A stretch of DNA of 64,000 bases, taken from positions 94,598-158,597 of the forward strand of contig NZ_JAGGPN010000019.1 of NCBI RefSeq assembly GCF_018613795.1, given 5' to 3'. The translations under genes and the position numbers were made by a program. The notes beneath the pieces are model-generated. The model was not told the origin of the DNA. It did not search any database and saw only the letters and a program-made list of their open reading frames with translations. Of this stretch, positions 35,996 through 45,707 are shown piece after piece (positions within the stretch are counted from its first letter, which is position 1; every line of letters starts with the position of its first letter). The DNA is from Arthrobacter sp. ISL-65. GTDB taxonomy: Bacteria > Actinomycetota > Actinomycetes > Actinomycetales > Micrococcaceae.

Positions 35996-37498
35996 ATGCG
36001 ACGAATGCTGCGCCGCGGACCCGGCTGGGTCGCCGCCCTCGACCGCACGCTGATGCGGGCCGTTTCCGGCTTTCCGGGCGGACACCATGACACATTTTTC
36101 CGGCGGCTCTCGGCTTCGGCCAACAAAGGAAAGCTCTGGTTTGGCGTAGCGGCCGTGGCTGCTGCCATTCCGGGACGGACCAGGCGCGCAGCGGTCCATG
36201 GGTTGCTGGCACAGGGTGTGGCGTCCGCCGTGACGAACCTCGTTTTCAAGACCCTGCTTCCCCGCGCCCGGCCGCTGCCTGAGCATCTGCCGGTCTTCCG
36301 CTTCGTCCATCCCCAGCCCACCAGTTCGTCCATGCCGTCGGGCCACTCGGCCTCAGCGGTGGCGTTCGCCTTGGGCACCGGAATGGTGCAGCCGGCATTG
36401 GGAGCAGTCGTGGCCCCCGTGGCCGCGGCCGTTGCGTACTCCAGAGTGCATACAGGCGCCCACTGGCCTTCGGATGTGCTGTTTGGTTCCGCGATCGGGG
36501 CCGGCGCGGCCCTCGTGACGAGGAAGTGGTGGCCTGTCCGGCCACCCATGCCGGCTACCTCCAGGCGGCGAGTGGAGGCGGCCAAAGTCTCTCGAGGCGA
36601 GGGCCTGAGTATCGTGGTGAACACCCTGGGTGGCTCATTTACCGAGGAAACTGCAGCAGCCCTGAAGAAAGTATTCCCGCTTGCGCATATAACTCTCATG
36701 GCACCCGAGGACGATCTAGCCCAGCGGATGGCGGAGGCAGCCACCATTCCGGGCATCCGCGCACTCGGAGTGTGGGGCGGGGACGGAACTGTGGGCACTG
36801 CCGCCGCAGCCGCCGTCGAGCATCATCTTCCATTGCTGGTGCTGGCCGGCGGAACCCTCAACCACTTCGCCCGGGACGTCGGCACGCCCTCCTTGGTGGA
36901 GGCGGCAGCCGCCGCGGAGAGCGGTGAAGCGGCGCTGGCCGACGTGGGCGCCGTCGCTGTTGAACGCGGTCTCGCGGACGATCCGGAAAAGGTGGAGCTC
37001 ATCATGCTCAACACCGCGAGCATCGGACTGTACCCGAACCTGGTGCGGCGCCGTGAACAGCTGCAGCCCACCCTGGGGAAGCCGCTCGCCGGTGTCGTGG
37101 CGATGTTCCGTACCTTCGCCGTGGAGAAACCGATCACGCTGATCGTCAATGGCGTCCGGCACCGGCTCTGGATCATGTACCTGGGCCGCGGCCGCTACTA
37201 CCCGCGGGACCACGCCCCGCTCGTCCGGCCGGTGCTGGACGACGGCGTGCTTGACATCAGGATGATGACCGCCGACGAGTCGTTCGCGCGGCTGCGCATG
37301 CTGTGGTCCGTGCTGACCGGCACGGTAGCCACGTCCCGGATTACCCACCTCGCCGAAGCCACCCGTGTGCGCGTGGAGTGCGGCACGGCCCCCATGGTGC
37401 TTGCGGTGGACGGCGAAGCCATGCCCGGCGTCCGGGCCGTTGAGTTCAGCCTGAAGCGGGCCGCCCTGCGCTACTACTCACCCAGTGAAGACAGTTGA
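35996..37498 (+). CDS. PAP2 phosphatase / diacylglycerol-kinase-like fusion
   Basis: 500-aa two-domain protein. The N-terminal PAP2 domain has all three phosphatase motifs: K85 to RP at 92-93, PSGH at 114-117, and SRVHTGAHWPSD at 149-160. From about residue 203 a DAGK/NAD-kinase-like domain carries GGDGT at 261-265 and GGTLNHFARD. The halves run opposite chemistries (lipid dephosphorylation and lipid phosphorylation), probably on isoprenoid or diacylglycerol substrates at the membrane. Such fusions are known in actinobacteria; substrate unknown. Confidence 0.92.
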   Translation: MRRMLRRGPGWVAALDRTLMRAVSGFPGGHHDTFFRRLSASANKGKLWFGVAAVAAAIPGRTRRAAVHGLLAQGVASAVTNLVFKTLLPRARPLPEHLPVFRFVHPQPTSSSMPSGHSASAVAFALGTGMVQPALGAVVAPVAAAVAYSRVHTGAHWPSDVLFGSAIGAGAALVTRKWWPVRPPMPATSRRRVEAAKVSRGEGLSIVVNTLGGSFTEETAAALKKVFPLAHITLMAPEDDLAQRMAEAATIPGIRALGVWGGDGTVGTAAAAAVEHHLPLLVLAGGTLNHFARDVGTPSLVEAAAAAESGEAALADVGAVAVERGLADDPEKVELIMLNTASIGLYPNLVRRREQLQPTLGKPLAGVVAMFRTFAVEKPITLIVNGVRHRLWIMYLGRGRYYPRDHAPLVRPVLDDGVLDIRMMTADESFARLRMLWSVLTGTVATSRITHLAEATRVRVECGTAPMVLAVDGEAMPGVRAVEFSLKRAALRYYSPSEDS

Positions 37499-37641
37499 GG
37501 CCTCATCCCACCGGATGACGCCCGGAAACCCTGATTAGCCCCTGAATCATCCCTGAGACCGGCGAATTCGGCAGGCGGCGTAGGTAGCGTGGAACGTGCA
37601 CACCAGACAGCACGCCAGCAGCTATGCAAAGGAAAGCTTCC

Positions 37642-38586
37642 ATGATTGAGGCAGAAGGCCTGACAAAGGTCTACGGCGACAAAACCGCCGTCGGCGGCGT
37701 CAGTTTCACCGTCCAAGCCGGCCAGGTCACCGGCTTCCTGGGACCCAATGGGGCCGGCAAGTCAACCACCATGCGCATGATCATGGGCCTGGACACCCCG
37801 ACGGCGGGAACGGTCACCGTCAACGGTGTCCCGTTCGCCCGGCACGCGGCACCGATGCGGGAAATCGGGGCGCTGCTCGACGCCAAGGCAGTCCACACCA
37901 GCCGCTCAGCGTACAACCACCTGCTGGCCATGGCCGCCACACACAGCATCCCACGGAAGCGGGTGCACGAGGTCATTGATATGACAGGCCTCGCGGACGT
38001 GGCCCGGAAAAAGGTCAAGGGCTTCTCCCTTGGCATGGGCCAGCGGCTGGGCATCGCCGCGGCCCTCCTGGGCGACCCGCAGACCATCATTTTGGACGAA
38101 CCCGTCAACGGCCTCGATCCGGAAGGCGTGGTCTGGGTGCGGAACCTCGTGAAGTACCTGGCCTCCGAGGGGCGCACGGTGTTCCTGTCCAGCCACCTCA
38201 TGAGTGAGATGGCCCTCACTGCCGACCACCTGATCGTGATCGGCCGCGGAAAGATCATCGCCGACGCCCCCATCAAGGACATCATCACGGGCAAGGGGCA
38301 GAGCCGAACCCGGGTTCGCTCCGATCAGCCCGACCGGCTCATGCACGTACTTGCCGGAACAGGGGTCGCGGTGGAGCTGCAGGACCACGAACTCCTTGAG
38401 GTCACAGGCCTTGATCCCCGCCAGATCGCCCGCAGCGCCCTGGACAATCAGGTTCTGATCTACGAACTCACCCCGCTCCAGGCGAGCCTTGAAGAGGCCT
38501 ACATGGAGCTGACCAAGGACGAGGTCGAATACCACTCGCTGATCACCACGGGAGCCCCGGTTTCCGCCCAGTCCGGAGGCAACTGA
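37642..38586 (+). CDS. ABC transporter ATP-binding protein
   Basis: 314-aa ATPase of the ABC-2 exporter type. Walker A GPNGAGKS is at 34-41, and the degenerate signature FSLGMGQRLGIAAALLG precedes Walker B TIILDEPVNGLDP. The C-terminal extension is typical of bacitracin/lantibiotic-type exporters. ATG 37642 (MIEAEGLTKVYGD) has AAAGGAAAG upstream. Followed after 4 bp by the permease, then a two-component pair. Confidence 0.93.
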   Translation: MIEAEGLTKVYGDKTAVGGVSFTVQAGQVTGFLGPNGAGKSTTMRMIMGLDTPTAGTVTVNGVPFARHAAPMREIGALLDAKAVHTSRSAYNHLLAMAATHSIPRKRVHEVIDMTGLADVARKKVKGFSLGMGQRLGIAAALLGDPQTIILDEPVNGLDPEGVVWVRNLVKYLASEGRTVFLSSHLMSEMALTADHLIVIGRGKIIADAPIKDIITGKGQSRTRVRSDQPDRLMHVLAGTGVAVELQDHELLEVTGLDPRQIARSALDNQVLIYELTPLQASLEEAYMELTKDEVEYHSLITTGAPVSAQSGGN

Positions 38587-38590
38587 CGCC

Positions 38591-39469
38591 ATGAGCACAT
38601 CGACTTCCACCCAGCCTGCCACCGCTCCCGGCGGCGCCGCCAACCGCAATGCAGCAAGCCCGGGGCCTGGCCCAAGCTTCTTCCGGGTCCTGAATTCGGA
38701 ATTCATCAAGTTCCGCACGCTCCTGTCCACGGTGATCCTGCTCGCCTCGACGGCCGTCGTCATGGTTGGCTTCGGTGCCCTGTCCGCCTGGGGAACAGGA
38801 CAGTTCGCGGACCAGGCCGGCTCCGACCCCGGGGCAGCCGAAGCCATCGCGGCACAGGGCGGCGACCTCGCCGTCACGGTCCCCACCTCCGGCGCGGCAT
38901 TCGCGCAGCTGATCCTGGGCTCACTGGGCGTCCTGCTTATGAGCTCGGAGTTCACCACCGGCATGGCCCGTTCGACCTTCGCGGCGGTGCCCAAGCGGCT
39001 CCCCGCATTCATCGCGAAACTTGTGGTGGTCGTGGTCAGCGCCTTTGTCCTGACGGCGGTGTCCACCTACATTGCCGGCCTGGTGTCGGTGCCGATCCTG
39101 GACAACTTCGGCCTCAAGCTGGACCTTGCAAGCCCGCAGTCGGTCAAGCTGCTGCTCGTCACCAGCGCCTATGTGGCCGCGGTGGCCGCAATCGGCATGG
39201 CACTCGGTACGCTGCTGCGGAATTCCGCCGGCGGCATCATGGCCCTCGTGGGCCTGTTCTTCGTAGCACCGATCGCGTTCCAGCTCATTCCGGGCGACTT
39301 CTTCGAGGAGGCACGAAAGTACCTCCCCGGAAACACGATCACCCCGCTGACCGCCGTGGAGCACGTCCCGGACACGCTCGAGGTCTGGCAGGCGGCCCTC
39401 GTGCTGGGCGCCTGGGTGGTGGTGCCGGTGGTCCTGGCCATGATCCTGCTGAAGAAACGGGACGTCTAG
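38591..39469 (+). CDS. ABC-2 type permease
   Basis: 292-aa membrane protein with about six helices. An Ala/Pro/Gly-rich 30-residue N-terminus leads into FFRVLNSEFIKFRTLLSTVILL, the usual entry of ABC-2 permeases paired with this ATPase class. It forms the membrane part of the exporter. A GGAGG lies upstream in the end of the ATPase gene. Confidence 0.9.
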   Translation: MSTSTSTQPATAPGGAANRNAASPGPGPSFFRVLNSEFIKFRTLLSTVILLASTAVVMVGFGALSAWGTGQFADQAGSDPGAAEAIAAQGGDLAVTVPTSGAAFAQLILGSLGVLLMSSEFTTGMARSTFAAVPKRLPAFIAKLVVVVVSAFVLTAVSTYIAGLVSVPILDNFGLKLDLASPQSVKLLLVTSAYVAAVAAIGMALGTLLRNSAGGIMALVGLFFVAPIAFQLIPGDFFEEARKYLPGNTITPLTAVEHVPDTLEVWQAALVLGAWVVVPVVLAMILLKKRDV

Positions 39470-39488
39470 CCGCGCCCAGGGTCTGCCC

Positions 39489-40847
39489 ATGATTGATGCT
39501 GTTTCCGGAAAGGACGCGCCAGCCACCCCGGCTGACGCGTCCTTCGCCGAGCTTGCTGCCCGACGGCGGGGCCGGGTCCGGCGCTACCTGTACCGGCGTC
39601 CGCGGGTCATGGATGCCGTGGTGGTCGCCTGCTATGCGGTGCTGGTGGCGCCCACCGTGATCGACGCCGTGAATGCGGGCAGGTGGGCCGCGGTGGGGCT
39701 GCTTGCCACCGTTGCGCTGTCCCTGTTCCTGCGGCGCCGGCGCCCGGTAGCCGTGGTGGTGTTCATTGCGGCGGCCGAGGTTGGCGTGACCCTGCTTCAT
39801 CCGTGGGGATCGAACGTGTCGGCAGGGCTGTGGTTCTCGCTCTACGCCGTGGCCGTGGTGCACACGCGCCGCTTTGCCCTGGTCACGATGGCCGTGGCCT
39901 CAACACCGCTGGCACTGCTGTACTTCCTCGCCGCGGTGGGCCCGCTCGAGCGGGAACTGCCCAGAACTCCCGCCTCACCCGAGGAGTTCCGGCTCGTGAC
40001 AAGCATTGCGGCGGGAACCAGCATCGCATTCTCCAACATCATCGCCACCGGAATCGGCATTTCCGTCCGGCAGCGGCGAGAGCACGAGCAGGAAACTGCA
40101 GCGTGGGCGGCCCAGGCCGCCCGCCTGGGGTCGGTCAAAGAACGCAACAGGATTGCCCGGGAGATGCACGACGTCGTGGCCCACTCGCTGACTGTCATGG
40201 TGGCCCTGTCCGACGGTGCGGCCGTCGTGGTCCGCAGGGATCCGGAACGCGCAGCGGAGGTCCTGGCGGAACTGTCCAGGACCGGCCGCACCGCCCTGGC
40301 GGACATGCGCCGGGTGCTCGGGGTCCTGCGGGATGACGCGTCCGCCGGCCAGGCGCCCCGTGAGCCGCCCGCGGACGGCGCCAGCCTTGGGAAGCTGCTG
40401 GACGGCTTCCGGACCGCGGGACTTCCGGTCCATTACTCGCACACCGGCCCGGCGCTGCCGGAGGACGTGGCCTTGCAGCTGACCGTGTACCGGATCGTGC
40501 AGGAATCGCTGACTAACGTGCTGCGCTATGGCCGGGCGCTGAGCCGGGTGGACGTGCTGGTGGTGCGCGAGGATTCCACGGTCACTATTGAAGTGCTCGA
40601 CGACGGCCGGGGCACCGTTGACGCAGGCCCGCTCGGCGGGGGCAGCCCCGGCGGCGCCCTTGCTGCCGCGCCGCTCGGAACGGGACAGGGCCTGACGGGG
40701 ATGAAGGAACGCGCCGGAATCTACGGCGGTACGGTGGAGGCAGGCCCGGCCGCCGGCGGCGGTTGGCGCGTGCGGGCTGTCCTGGCACTAAACGGCGGCA
40801 CGCTGAACGGCAATATGCGGACCCGTGCCACGCCGGCAGCACGCTGA
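39489..40847 (+). CDS. Sensor histidine kinase (NarL partner type)
   Basis: 452-aa kinase with four or five N-terminal membrane helices (to about residue 185). The HisKA_3 dimerisation box ERNRIAREMHDVVAHSLTVM contains the phospho-accepting His. The HATPase region follows, with QESLTNVLRYG (N box) and EVLDDGRGT. The sensory input is likely membrane-perturbing compounds or cell-envelope stress given the adjacent exporter, but this is inferred. It lies 19 bp after the permease gene. Confidence 0.92.
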   Translation: MIDAVSGKDAPATPADASFAELAARRRGRVRRYLYRRPRVMDAVVVACYAVLVAPTVIDAVNAGRWAAVGLLATVALSLFLRRRRPVAVVVFIAAAEVGVTLLHPWGSNVSAGLWFSLYAVAVVHTRRFALVTMAVASTPLALLYFLAAVGPLERELPRTPASPEEFRLVTSIAAGTSIAFSNIIATGIGISVRQRREHEQETAAWAAQAARLGSVKERNRIAREMHDVVAHSLTVMVALSDGAAVVVRRDPERAAEVLAELSRTGRTALADMRRVLGVLRDDASAGQAPREPPADGASLGKLLDGFRTAGLPVHYSHTGPALPEDVALQLTVYRIVQESLTNVLRYGRALSRVDVLVVREDSTVTIEVLDDGRGTVDAGPLGGGSPGGALAAAPLGTGQGLTGMKERAGIYGGTVEAGPAAGGGWRVRAVLALNGGTLNGNMRTRATPAAR

Positions 40848-40861
40848 CCGGCAGGATGCGG
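40797..40861 (+). repeat. Imperfect direct repeat at the kinase/regulator junction
   Basis: Two copies of a roughly 24-bp unit, CACGCTGAACGGCAATATGC (40799-40818) and CACGCTGACCGGCAGGATGC (40840-40859), differing at three positions. The first is in the last kinase codons, the second spans its stop. Confidence 0.6.
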
Positions 40862-40897
40862 GACGGCAACTTGGAGAACTGCAAATGGGGGAACAAA

Positions 40898-41626
40898 ATG
40901 AACGAGTCCGGACGCCTCCGGGTCCTGCTGGCGGACGACCAGCCGCTGCTGCGGATGGGTTTCCGGCTCATCCTGGAGGGTGAGGACGGCCTCGAGGTGG
41001 TGGGCGAGGCCTCCGACGGGGCCGACGCCGTCCGCCAGGTGGGCCACCTCGATCCCGACGTCGTGCTCATGGACGTCCGGATGCCCACGCTCGACGGGAT
41101 TGAGGCCACCCGCGCCATCATCGGTTCAGGCTCGCGTGCCAGGATCATCATCCTGACCACCTTCGACCTGGACGAGTACGCCTTCGCCGGTCTCCAGGCC
41201 GGCGCCTCGGCCTTTCTGCTCAAGGATGTGGCACCTGCTGAACTCGTCCAGGCCGTGCGTGTGGTGGCGAGCGGGGACGCCGTTGTGGCGCCCCGGGTCA
41301 CGCAGCGGCTACTTGAAACCTATGTCCGCGGGGCCGGCCCCGCCGCCGCGTCGGATGGTCCGGGAACGGCGGCCCCGCCGGCCGCGGCTCCTGCTCCGCG
41401 CGACCCGCTGCTGGAGGACCTGACGCCCCGGGAAACCGAGATGCTGGAAGCGATGTCCGAGGGGCTGTCCAATGCGGAGATCGCTCACCGCTATTTCCTG
41501 TCCGAGGCCACCGTGAAGACCCACGTGCGGCGGATCCTGACCAAGCTGCACCTCCGCGACCGCGTCCAGGCCGTGGTGTACGCGTACGAAACAGGCCTGG
41601 TGACCCCGAGCAACCCCGACTACTGA
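40898..41626 (+). CDS. LuxR/NarL-family response regulator
   Basis: 242-aa regulator. The receiver domain has the acidic pair DD and the phospho-acceptor Asp59 in VVLMDVRMP. A Pro/Ala linker leads to a C-terminal LuxR HTH (LTPRETEMLEAMSEGLSNAE, then ATVKTHVRRILTKL). ATG 40898 (MNESGRLRVLLADD) has GGGGGAAC just upstream; the frame open from 40763 overlaps the kinase and is not coding there. It probably controls the preceding exporter. Confidence 0.94.
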   Translation: MNESGRLRVLLADDQPLLRMGFRLILEGEDGLEVVGEASDGADAVRQVGHLDPDVVLMDVRMPTLDGIEATRAIIGSGSRARIIILTTFDLDEYAFAGLQAGASAFLLKDVAPAELVQAVRVVASGDAVVAPRVTQRLLETYVRGAGPAAASDGPGTAAPPAAAPAPRDPLLEDLTPRETEMLEAMSEGLSNAEIAHRYFLSEATVKTHVRRILTKLHLRDRVQAVVYAYETGLVTPSNPDY

Positions 41627-41708
41627 ACTGGCTATTCGGTGAAACAGGCACAGCTTCGGCACAGGGAGCCCCTATGCAGGCCATAGCCCGCTGGAGTTGG
41701 ATGGTGCC

Positions 41709-42644
41709 ATGACAACCGCATTCCGCATCCCCGGCGGACAGCAGCCACAGCACGAGCCGCATCCCAACCATGACCGCGGGCTCGAATTCGATCTTTCCAC
41801 CCTGATGTCGCGACGTTCGCTGGGCATATTCCTCGGCGCCGGCACGGTGGCCGCGCTTGCAGCCTGCACGCCCGGCGGGCCGTCGGGATCGCCGTCGTCG
41901 GCTTCCGCCAGCGCAACCGCCACCGCCACTGCTTCGGGCACCACAACGACGACGGCGCCGGCAGCTTCCGCTACCGCCTCGGCTTCCGCCACCGTGACCC
42001 GGGCGATCGCCGAGTGCGGCGTGGAGATTCCGCAGGAGACGGCCGGGCCGTACCCGGGCGACGGATCCAACGGACCGAACGTCCTGGAAGCCTCCGGTGT
42101 GGTGCGGCAGGACATCACCTCAAGCTTCGGAACGTCCACCACGAAAGCGGACGGCGTGCCGCTGACCGTGACGCTGACCCTGCTCGACAACGCCAACGGC
42201 TGCGTCCCGCTGGCCGGTGCGGCCGTCTATGCCTGGCACTGCGACAAGGAGGGGCGGTACTCGCTCTACGATTCGGGGCTGGAAAACGAGAACTTCCTGC
42301 GCGGCGTGCAGGAGGCGGACGCCAACGGCCAGGTCAGCTTCAAGACCATCTATCCCGGCGCCTACAACGGCCGCTGGCCGCACATCCACTTCGAGGTGTT
42401 CGAGTCCATGAACAACGCCACGGCAGCCGGGCAGGTGCTTGCTGTCTCGCAGATCGCCCTGACCGACGCCGCCTGCCGGGAGGTCTACGGCTCCGCGGGC
42501 TACGAAACCAGCGCCCGGAATTTCCCCAACACCACGCTGCAATCGGACAACGTGTTCGGCGAGGACGGCGGCATCTACCAGCTGGCCACCATGTCCGGTG
42601 CCGTCTCCGGCGGCTACACGGCAGGGCTCAACGTCACCATCTAG
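41709..42644 (+). CDS. Secreted intradiol-dioxygenase-like lipoprotein
   Basis: 311-aa protein with a twin-arginine motif (SRRSLGIFLG, from about residue 34) and a lipobox-like ALAAC (Cys53), followed by a 45-residue Ser/Thr/Ala linker. The C-terminal domain resembles intradiol ring-cleavage dioxygenases: iron-ligand-type Tyr in RYSLYDSG and YPGAY, then GRWPHIHFEVF supplying His. Catechol-type chemistry outside the cell is implied by family but not shown. The start could also be the in-frame TTG at 41697. Confidence 0.85.
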   Translation: MTTAFRIPGGQQPQHEPHPNHDRGLEFDLSTLMSRRSLGIFLGAGTVAALAACTPGGPSGSPSSASASATATATASGTTTTTAPAASATASASATVTRAIAECGVEIPQETAGPYPGDGSNGPNVLEASGVVRQDITSSFGTSTTKADGVPLTVTLTLLDNANGCVPLAGAAVYAWHCDKEGRYSLYDSGLENENFLRGVQEADANGQVSFKTIYPGAYNGRWPHIHFEVFESMNNATAAGQVLAVSQIALTDAACREVYGSAGYETSARNFPNTTLQSDNVFGEDGGIYQLATMSGAVSGGYTAGLNVTI

Positions 42645-42665
42645 GGCAACGCTAGACTCGGAGCC

Positions 42666-44000
42666 ATGCCTCTCCATTCCTCCGCCGCAGAGCACATCCG
42701 GGACCTGGGCGACTACGTCAGCGCCTCGCCGTCGAGCTTTCATGCCGCGCACGAAGGCGCCCGGCGCCTGGCGGAGGCGGGGTTCACCGGCCTGGACGAG
42801 CTGCAGCCCTGGGATGCCACGGCAGGGAAGTTCTACGTCATCCGGGACGGTGCGCTCATCGCCTGGGTCACGCCCGGGGATGCCGGGCCCACCACCGGCT
42901 TCAACATCCTGGGCGCCCACACGGATTCGCCGTCGTTCAAGCTCAAGCCCAAGCCGACCACTGGCCGCTTCGGCTGGCTCCAGGCCGGCGTCGAGGTCTA
43001 CGGCGGACCGCTGCTGAACTCGTGGCTGGACCGGGAACTGCAGCTGGCCGGGCGCCTCGTGATGCTCGACGGCACGCAGCACCTGACCGCCACCGGCCCG
43101 CTGCTGCGCTTTCCGCAGCTGGCCATCCACCTGGACCGCGCCGTGAATGAAGGCCTCACCCTCGACAAGCAGCAGCACATGAACCCGGTGTTCGGGCTCG
43201 GCGATCCTGGCGGAGAGGACCTGCTGGCGGTACTGGCCGAGCGGGTGTCCGGCGAGGGCTCGCCGGTCGATCCGGCCAAGATCGGCGGGTACGACGTCGT
43301 CATCGCGGACACGCAGCCGCCTGCGGTTTTCGGGGTCAGGAGTGAGTTCTTCGCCTCCGGACGCCTGGACAACCTCTCCGCGACGCACGCAGGCATCACG
43401 GCGCTGATCGCGCACGCTGACGCTTCCGACGGCGGCCCGGACGCTTCCGGCCAGACCGCACCGATTGCGGTGCTCGCCGCCTTCGACCACGAGGAAATCG
43501 GTTCGGCGTCCCGGTCCGGGGCCTGCGGGCCGGTGCTTGAAGACATTCTGGTCCGGATCTCGGACGGGCTGGGCGCCTCGGCGAGCCAGCGGCGGCAGGC
43601 GTTCGCGGCGTCGTTCTGTGTATCCGCGGATGCCGGCCACGCCGTCCACCCCAACTATGCCGAACGGCACGACCCGGTCAACCGCCCTGTCCTCAACGGC
43701 GGGCCGCTGCTGAAGATCAACGCAAACCAGCGGTACGCCACCGACGCCGCCGGGGCTGCACTCTGGGCACGGCTGTGCGGCGAGGCCGGGGTCCCGTTCC
43801 AGGAGTTTGTCTCCAACAACGTGATGCCGTGCGGCTCCACCATTGGCCCGCTGACGGCTACCCGGCTGGGTGTCAGGACCGTGGACGTGGGTGTTCCCCT
43901 GCTGTCGATGCACTCGGCCAGGGAACTCTGCGGCGTCGAGGATCCGCACCGCCTTGCCCGGGTGACTGAGCTGTTCTTCGGAGCCGCGGCACACGCCTAG
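42666..44000 (+). CDS. M18 family aminopeptidase
   Basis: 444-aa dinuclear zinc aminopeptidase. Metal and catalytic motifs are GAHTDSPSFKLKP, FDHEEIGSASRSGA and the C-terminal PLLSMHSARELCG. It matches the usual 430-450 aa of M18 (DapE/aspartyl aminopeptidase-like) enzymes and is cytosolic, with no signal peptide. ATG 42666 has CGGAG upstream. Confidence 0.95.
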   Translation: MPLHSSAAEHIRDLGDYVSASPSSFHAAHEGARRLAEAGFTGLDELQPWDATAGKFYVIRDGALIAWVTPGDAGPTTGFNILGAHTDSPSFKLKPKPTTGRFGWLQAGVEVYGGPLLNSWLDRELQLAGRLVMLDGTQHLTATGPLLRFPQLAIHLDRAVNEGLTLDKQQHMNPVFGLGDPGGEDLLAVLAERVSGEGSPVDPAKIGGYDVVIADTQPPAVFGVRSEFFASGRLDNLSATHAGITALIAHADASDGGPDASGQTAPIAVLAAFDHEEIGSASRSGACGPVLEDILVRISDGLGASASQRRQAFAASFCVSADAGHAVHPNYAERHDPVNRPVLNGGPLLKINANQRYATDAAGAALWARLCGEAGVPFQEFVSNNVMPCGSTIGPLTATRLGVRTVDVGVPLLSMHSARELCGVEDPHRLARVTELFFGAAAHA

Positions 44001-44243
44001 CGAACACGGGACACATTTCCGCGCCGTTACAAAAGTGCCTCCCAGGCAACCTTTGCTGCCCTGTTGGGTGCGCGGTTGGAAAGGTGCCTCTTTTCGGTCG
44101 CCGTAAACTGTATCTTTGCACAGCCCGGACCAGCCCCTGGCTCCCTTAGTGTGAAACGCACAGTGTGGTCCCCGGCACAGCCTCCAGCCTTTGCCGCCCG
44201 GCCACCGCCCAAAACCTGCAATCAAAACGAGGATGGCGCAGCC

Positions 44244-45674
44244 ATGCACGCTGACCAACAACTGTCGAAATCCCTAAAGCCCCGGCACCTGTCCATGATC
44301 GCCATTGCGGGCGTCATCGGCGCCGGCCTGTTCGTCGGCTCCGGCGCGGCCATCCAGCAGGCCGGTCCCGGCATCCTGCTGGCCTACATGGCCGCAGGCA
44401 TCGTCGTCATCCTCGTCATGCGGATGCTTGGCGAGATGGCGGCCGCGAACCCCGAAACCGGATCCTTCTCCACCTATGCAGACAAGGCACTGGGCCGCTG
44501 GGCCGGCTTCAGCATCGGCTGGCTCTACGCGTGGTTCTGGATCATCGTGCTGGGCATCGAGGCCACGGCCGGTGCCGCGATCATGCACCGCTGGGTGCCC
44601 GGCATCGACCAGTGGGTCTGGGCCCTGGCGCTCATGATCCTGCTCACGCTGACCAACCTGGGCTCGGTGAAGTCCTACGGGGAGTTCGAGTTCTGGTTCG
44701 CCTCCATCAAGGTCACGGCCATCATCCTGTTCCTCCTTTTCGGCGTGGCGGCAATCCTCGGCCTGGTTCCGGGCGTTCCGGCGCCCGGCCTGAGCAACCT
44801 CACGGGCAACGGAGGTTTCCTGCCCAACGGCCCGGGAGCCGTCCTGGCCGGAATCCTCGTGGTGGTCTTCGCGTTCTTCGGGGCGGAGATCGCCACCATC
44901 GCCGCCGGTGAATCCGAAAACCCGGTTGAAGCGGTCAAGAAGGCCGTGAAGTCCACCGTCTGGCGCATCCTTGTCTTCTACATCGGCTCCATCGCGATTG
45001 TTGTCACGCTGCTCCCCTGGAACTCCGCCAACGTGGCCAAAAGCCCGTATGTCGCGGTCATCGAGCTGTTCGGCATCCCCGGCGCGGGAACCATCATGGA
45101 CGTCGTGGTGCTGACCTCGGTGCTGTCCTGCCTGAACTCGGGCCTCTACACGGCCAGCCGCATGCTGTTCTCGCTCTCGCAGCGCGGTGACGCCCCGAAG
45201 TCCTGGACCCGCATCTCCAAGCGTGGCGTACCCGCCGCAGCGGTGCTGGCCTCCACCGTGGTCGGCTTCATCACCGTGGGACTGAATTACATCGCCCCGG
45301 ACACGGTCTTCCTGTTCCTGGTGAACACCTCCGGCGCCATCGCGCTGTTTGTCTGGCTGGTCATTGCCGCGTCCCAGCTGGTGCTGCGCCGCCGGATGGG
45401 GGCCGCGGCCAAGGACCTGTCGCTGAAGATGTGGTTCTTCCCCTACCTCACGTGGCTGGCGATCGGCAGCATCGTGGCGCTGATCATCGGCATGGTGATC
45501 CTGGATTCCACCCGCGAGTCGCTCCTGCTCTCCGTGGCCCTGGCCGCCTTGGTGGTCGGCATCGGCGTCTGGCGCTACCGCAAGGGCGGTCCGGGCCGGG
45601 CTGGGGTGCCGGCAGCCTCCGGAACGTCCCTCGAAACCGCGGATGCGGGCGTGGGGTCCGGCCCGGCGTCGTAA
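44244..45674 (+). CDS. Amino acid permease (APC superfamily, GABA-permease-like)
   Basis: 476-aa 12-helix transporter. The N-terminal LKPRHLSMIAIAGVIGAGLF is the APC signature, followed by GSGAAIQQAGPGILLAYM. The closest type is GabP/AnsP amino acid:proton symporters; substrate unresolved. ATG 44244 has GAGGA upstream. The 243-bp spacer before it (44001-44243) has no gene; it contains repeated GTGCCTC segments. Confidence 0.92.
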   Translation: MHADQQLSKSLKPRHLSMIAIAGVIGAGLFVGSGAAIQQAGPGILLAYMAAGIVVILVMRMLGEMAAANPETGSFSTYADKALGRWAGFSIGWLYAWFWIIVLGIEATAGAAIMHRWVPGIDQWVWALALMILLTLTNLGSVKSYGEFEFWFASIKVTAIILFLLFGVAAILGLVPGVPAPGLSNLTGNGGFLPNGPGAVLAGILVVVFAFFGAEIATIAAGESENPVEAVKKAVKSTVWRILVFYIGSIAIVVTLLPWNSANVAKSPYVAVIELFGIPGAGTIMDVVVLTSVLSCLNSGLYTASRMLFSLSQRGDAPKSWTRISKRGVPAAAVLASTVVGFITVGLNYIAPDTVFLFLVNTSGAIALFVWLVIAASQLVLRRRMGAAAKDLSLKMWFFPYLTWLAIGSIVALIIGMVILDSTRESLLLSVALAALVVGIGVWRYRKGGPGRAGVPAASGTSLETADAGVGSGPAS

Positions 45675-45707
45675 TCACGCCTCCACACTCTGCGCACTCT
45701 GAAGAAC

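Noticed and set aside
42120..44261. 713-aa minus-strand open frame
   Set aside because: Antisense to the dioxygenase-like, M18 peptidase and permease leader sequences; no domain, and the sense genes are clear.
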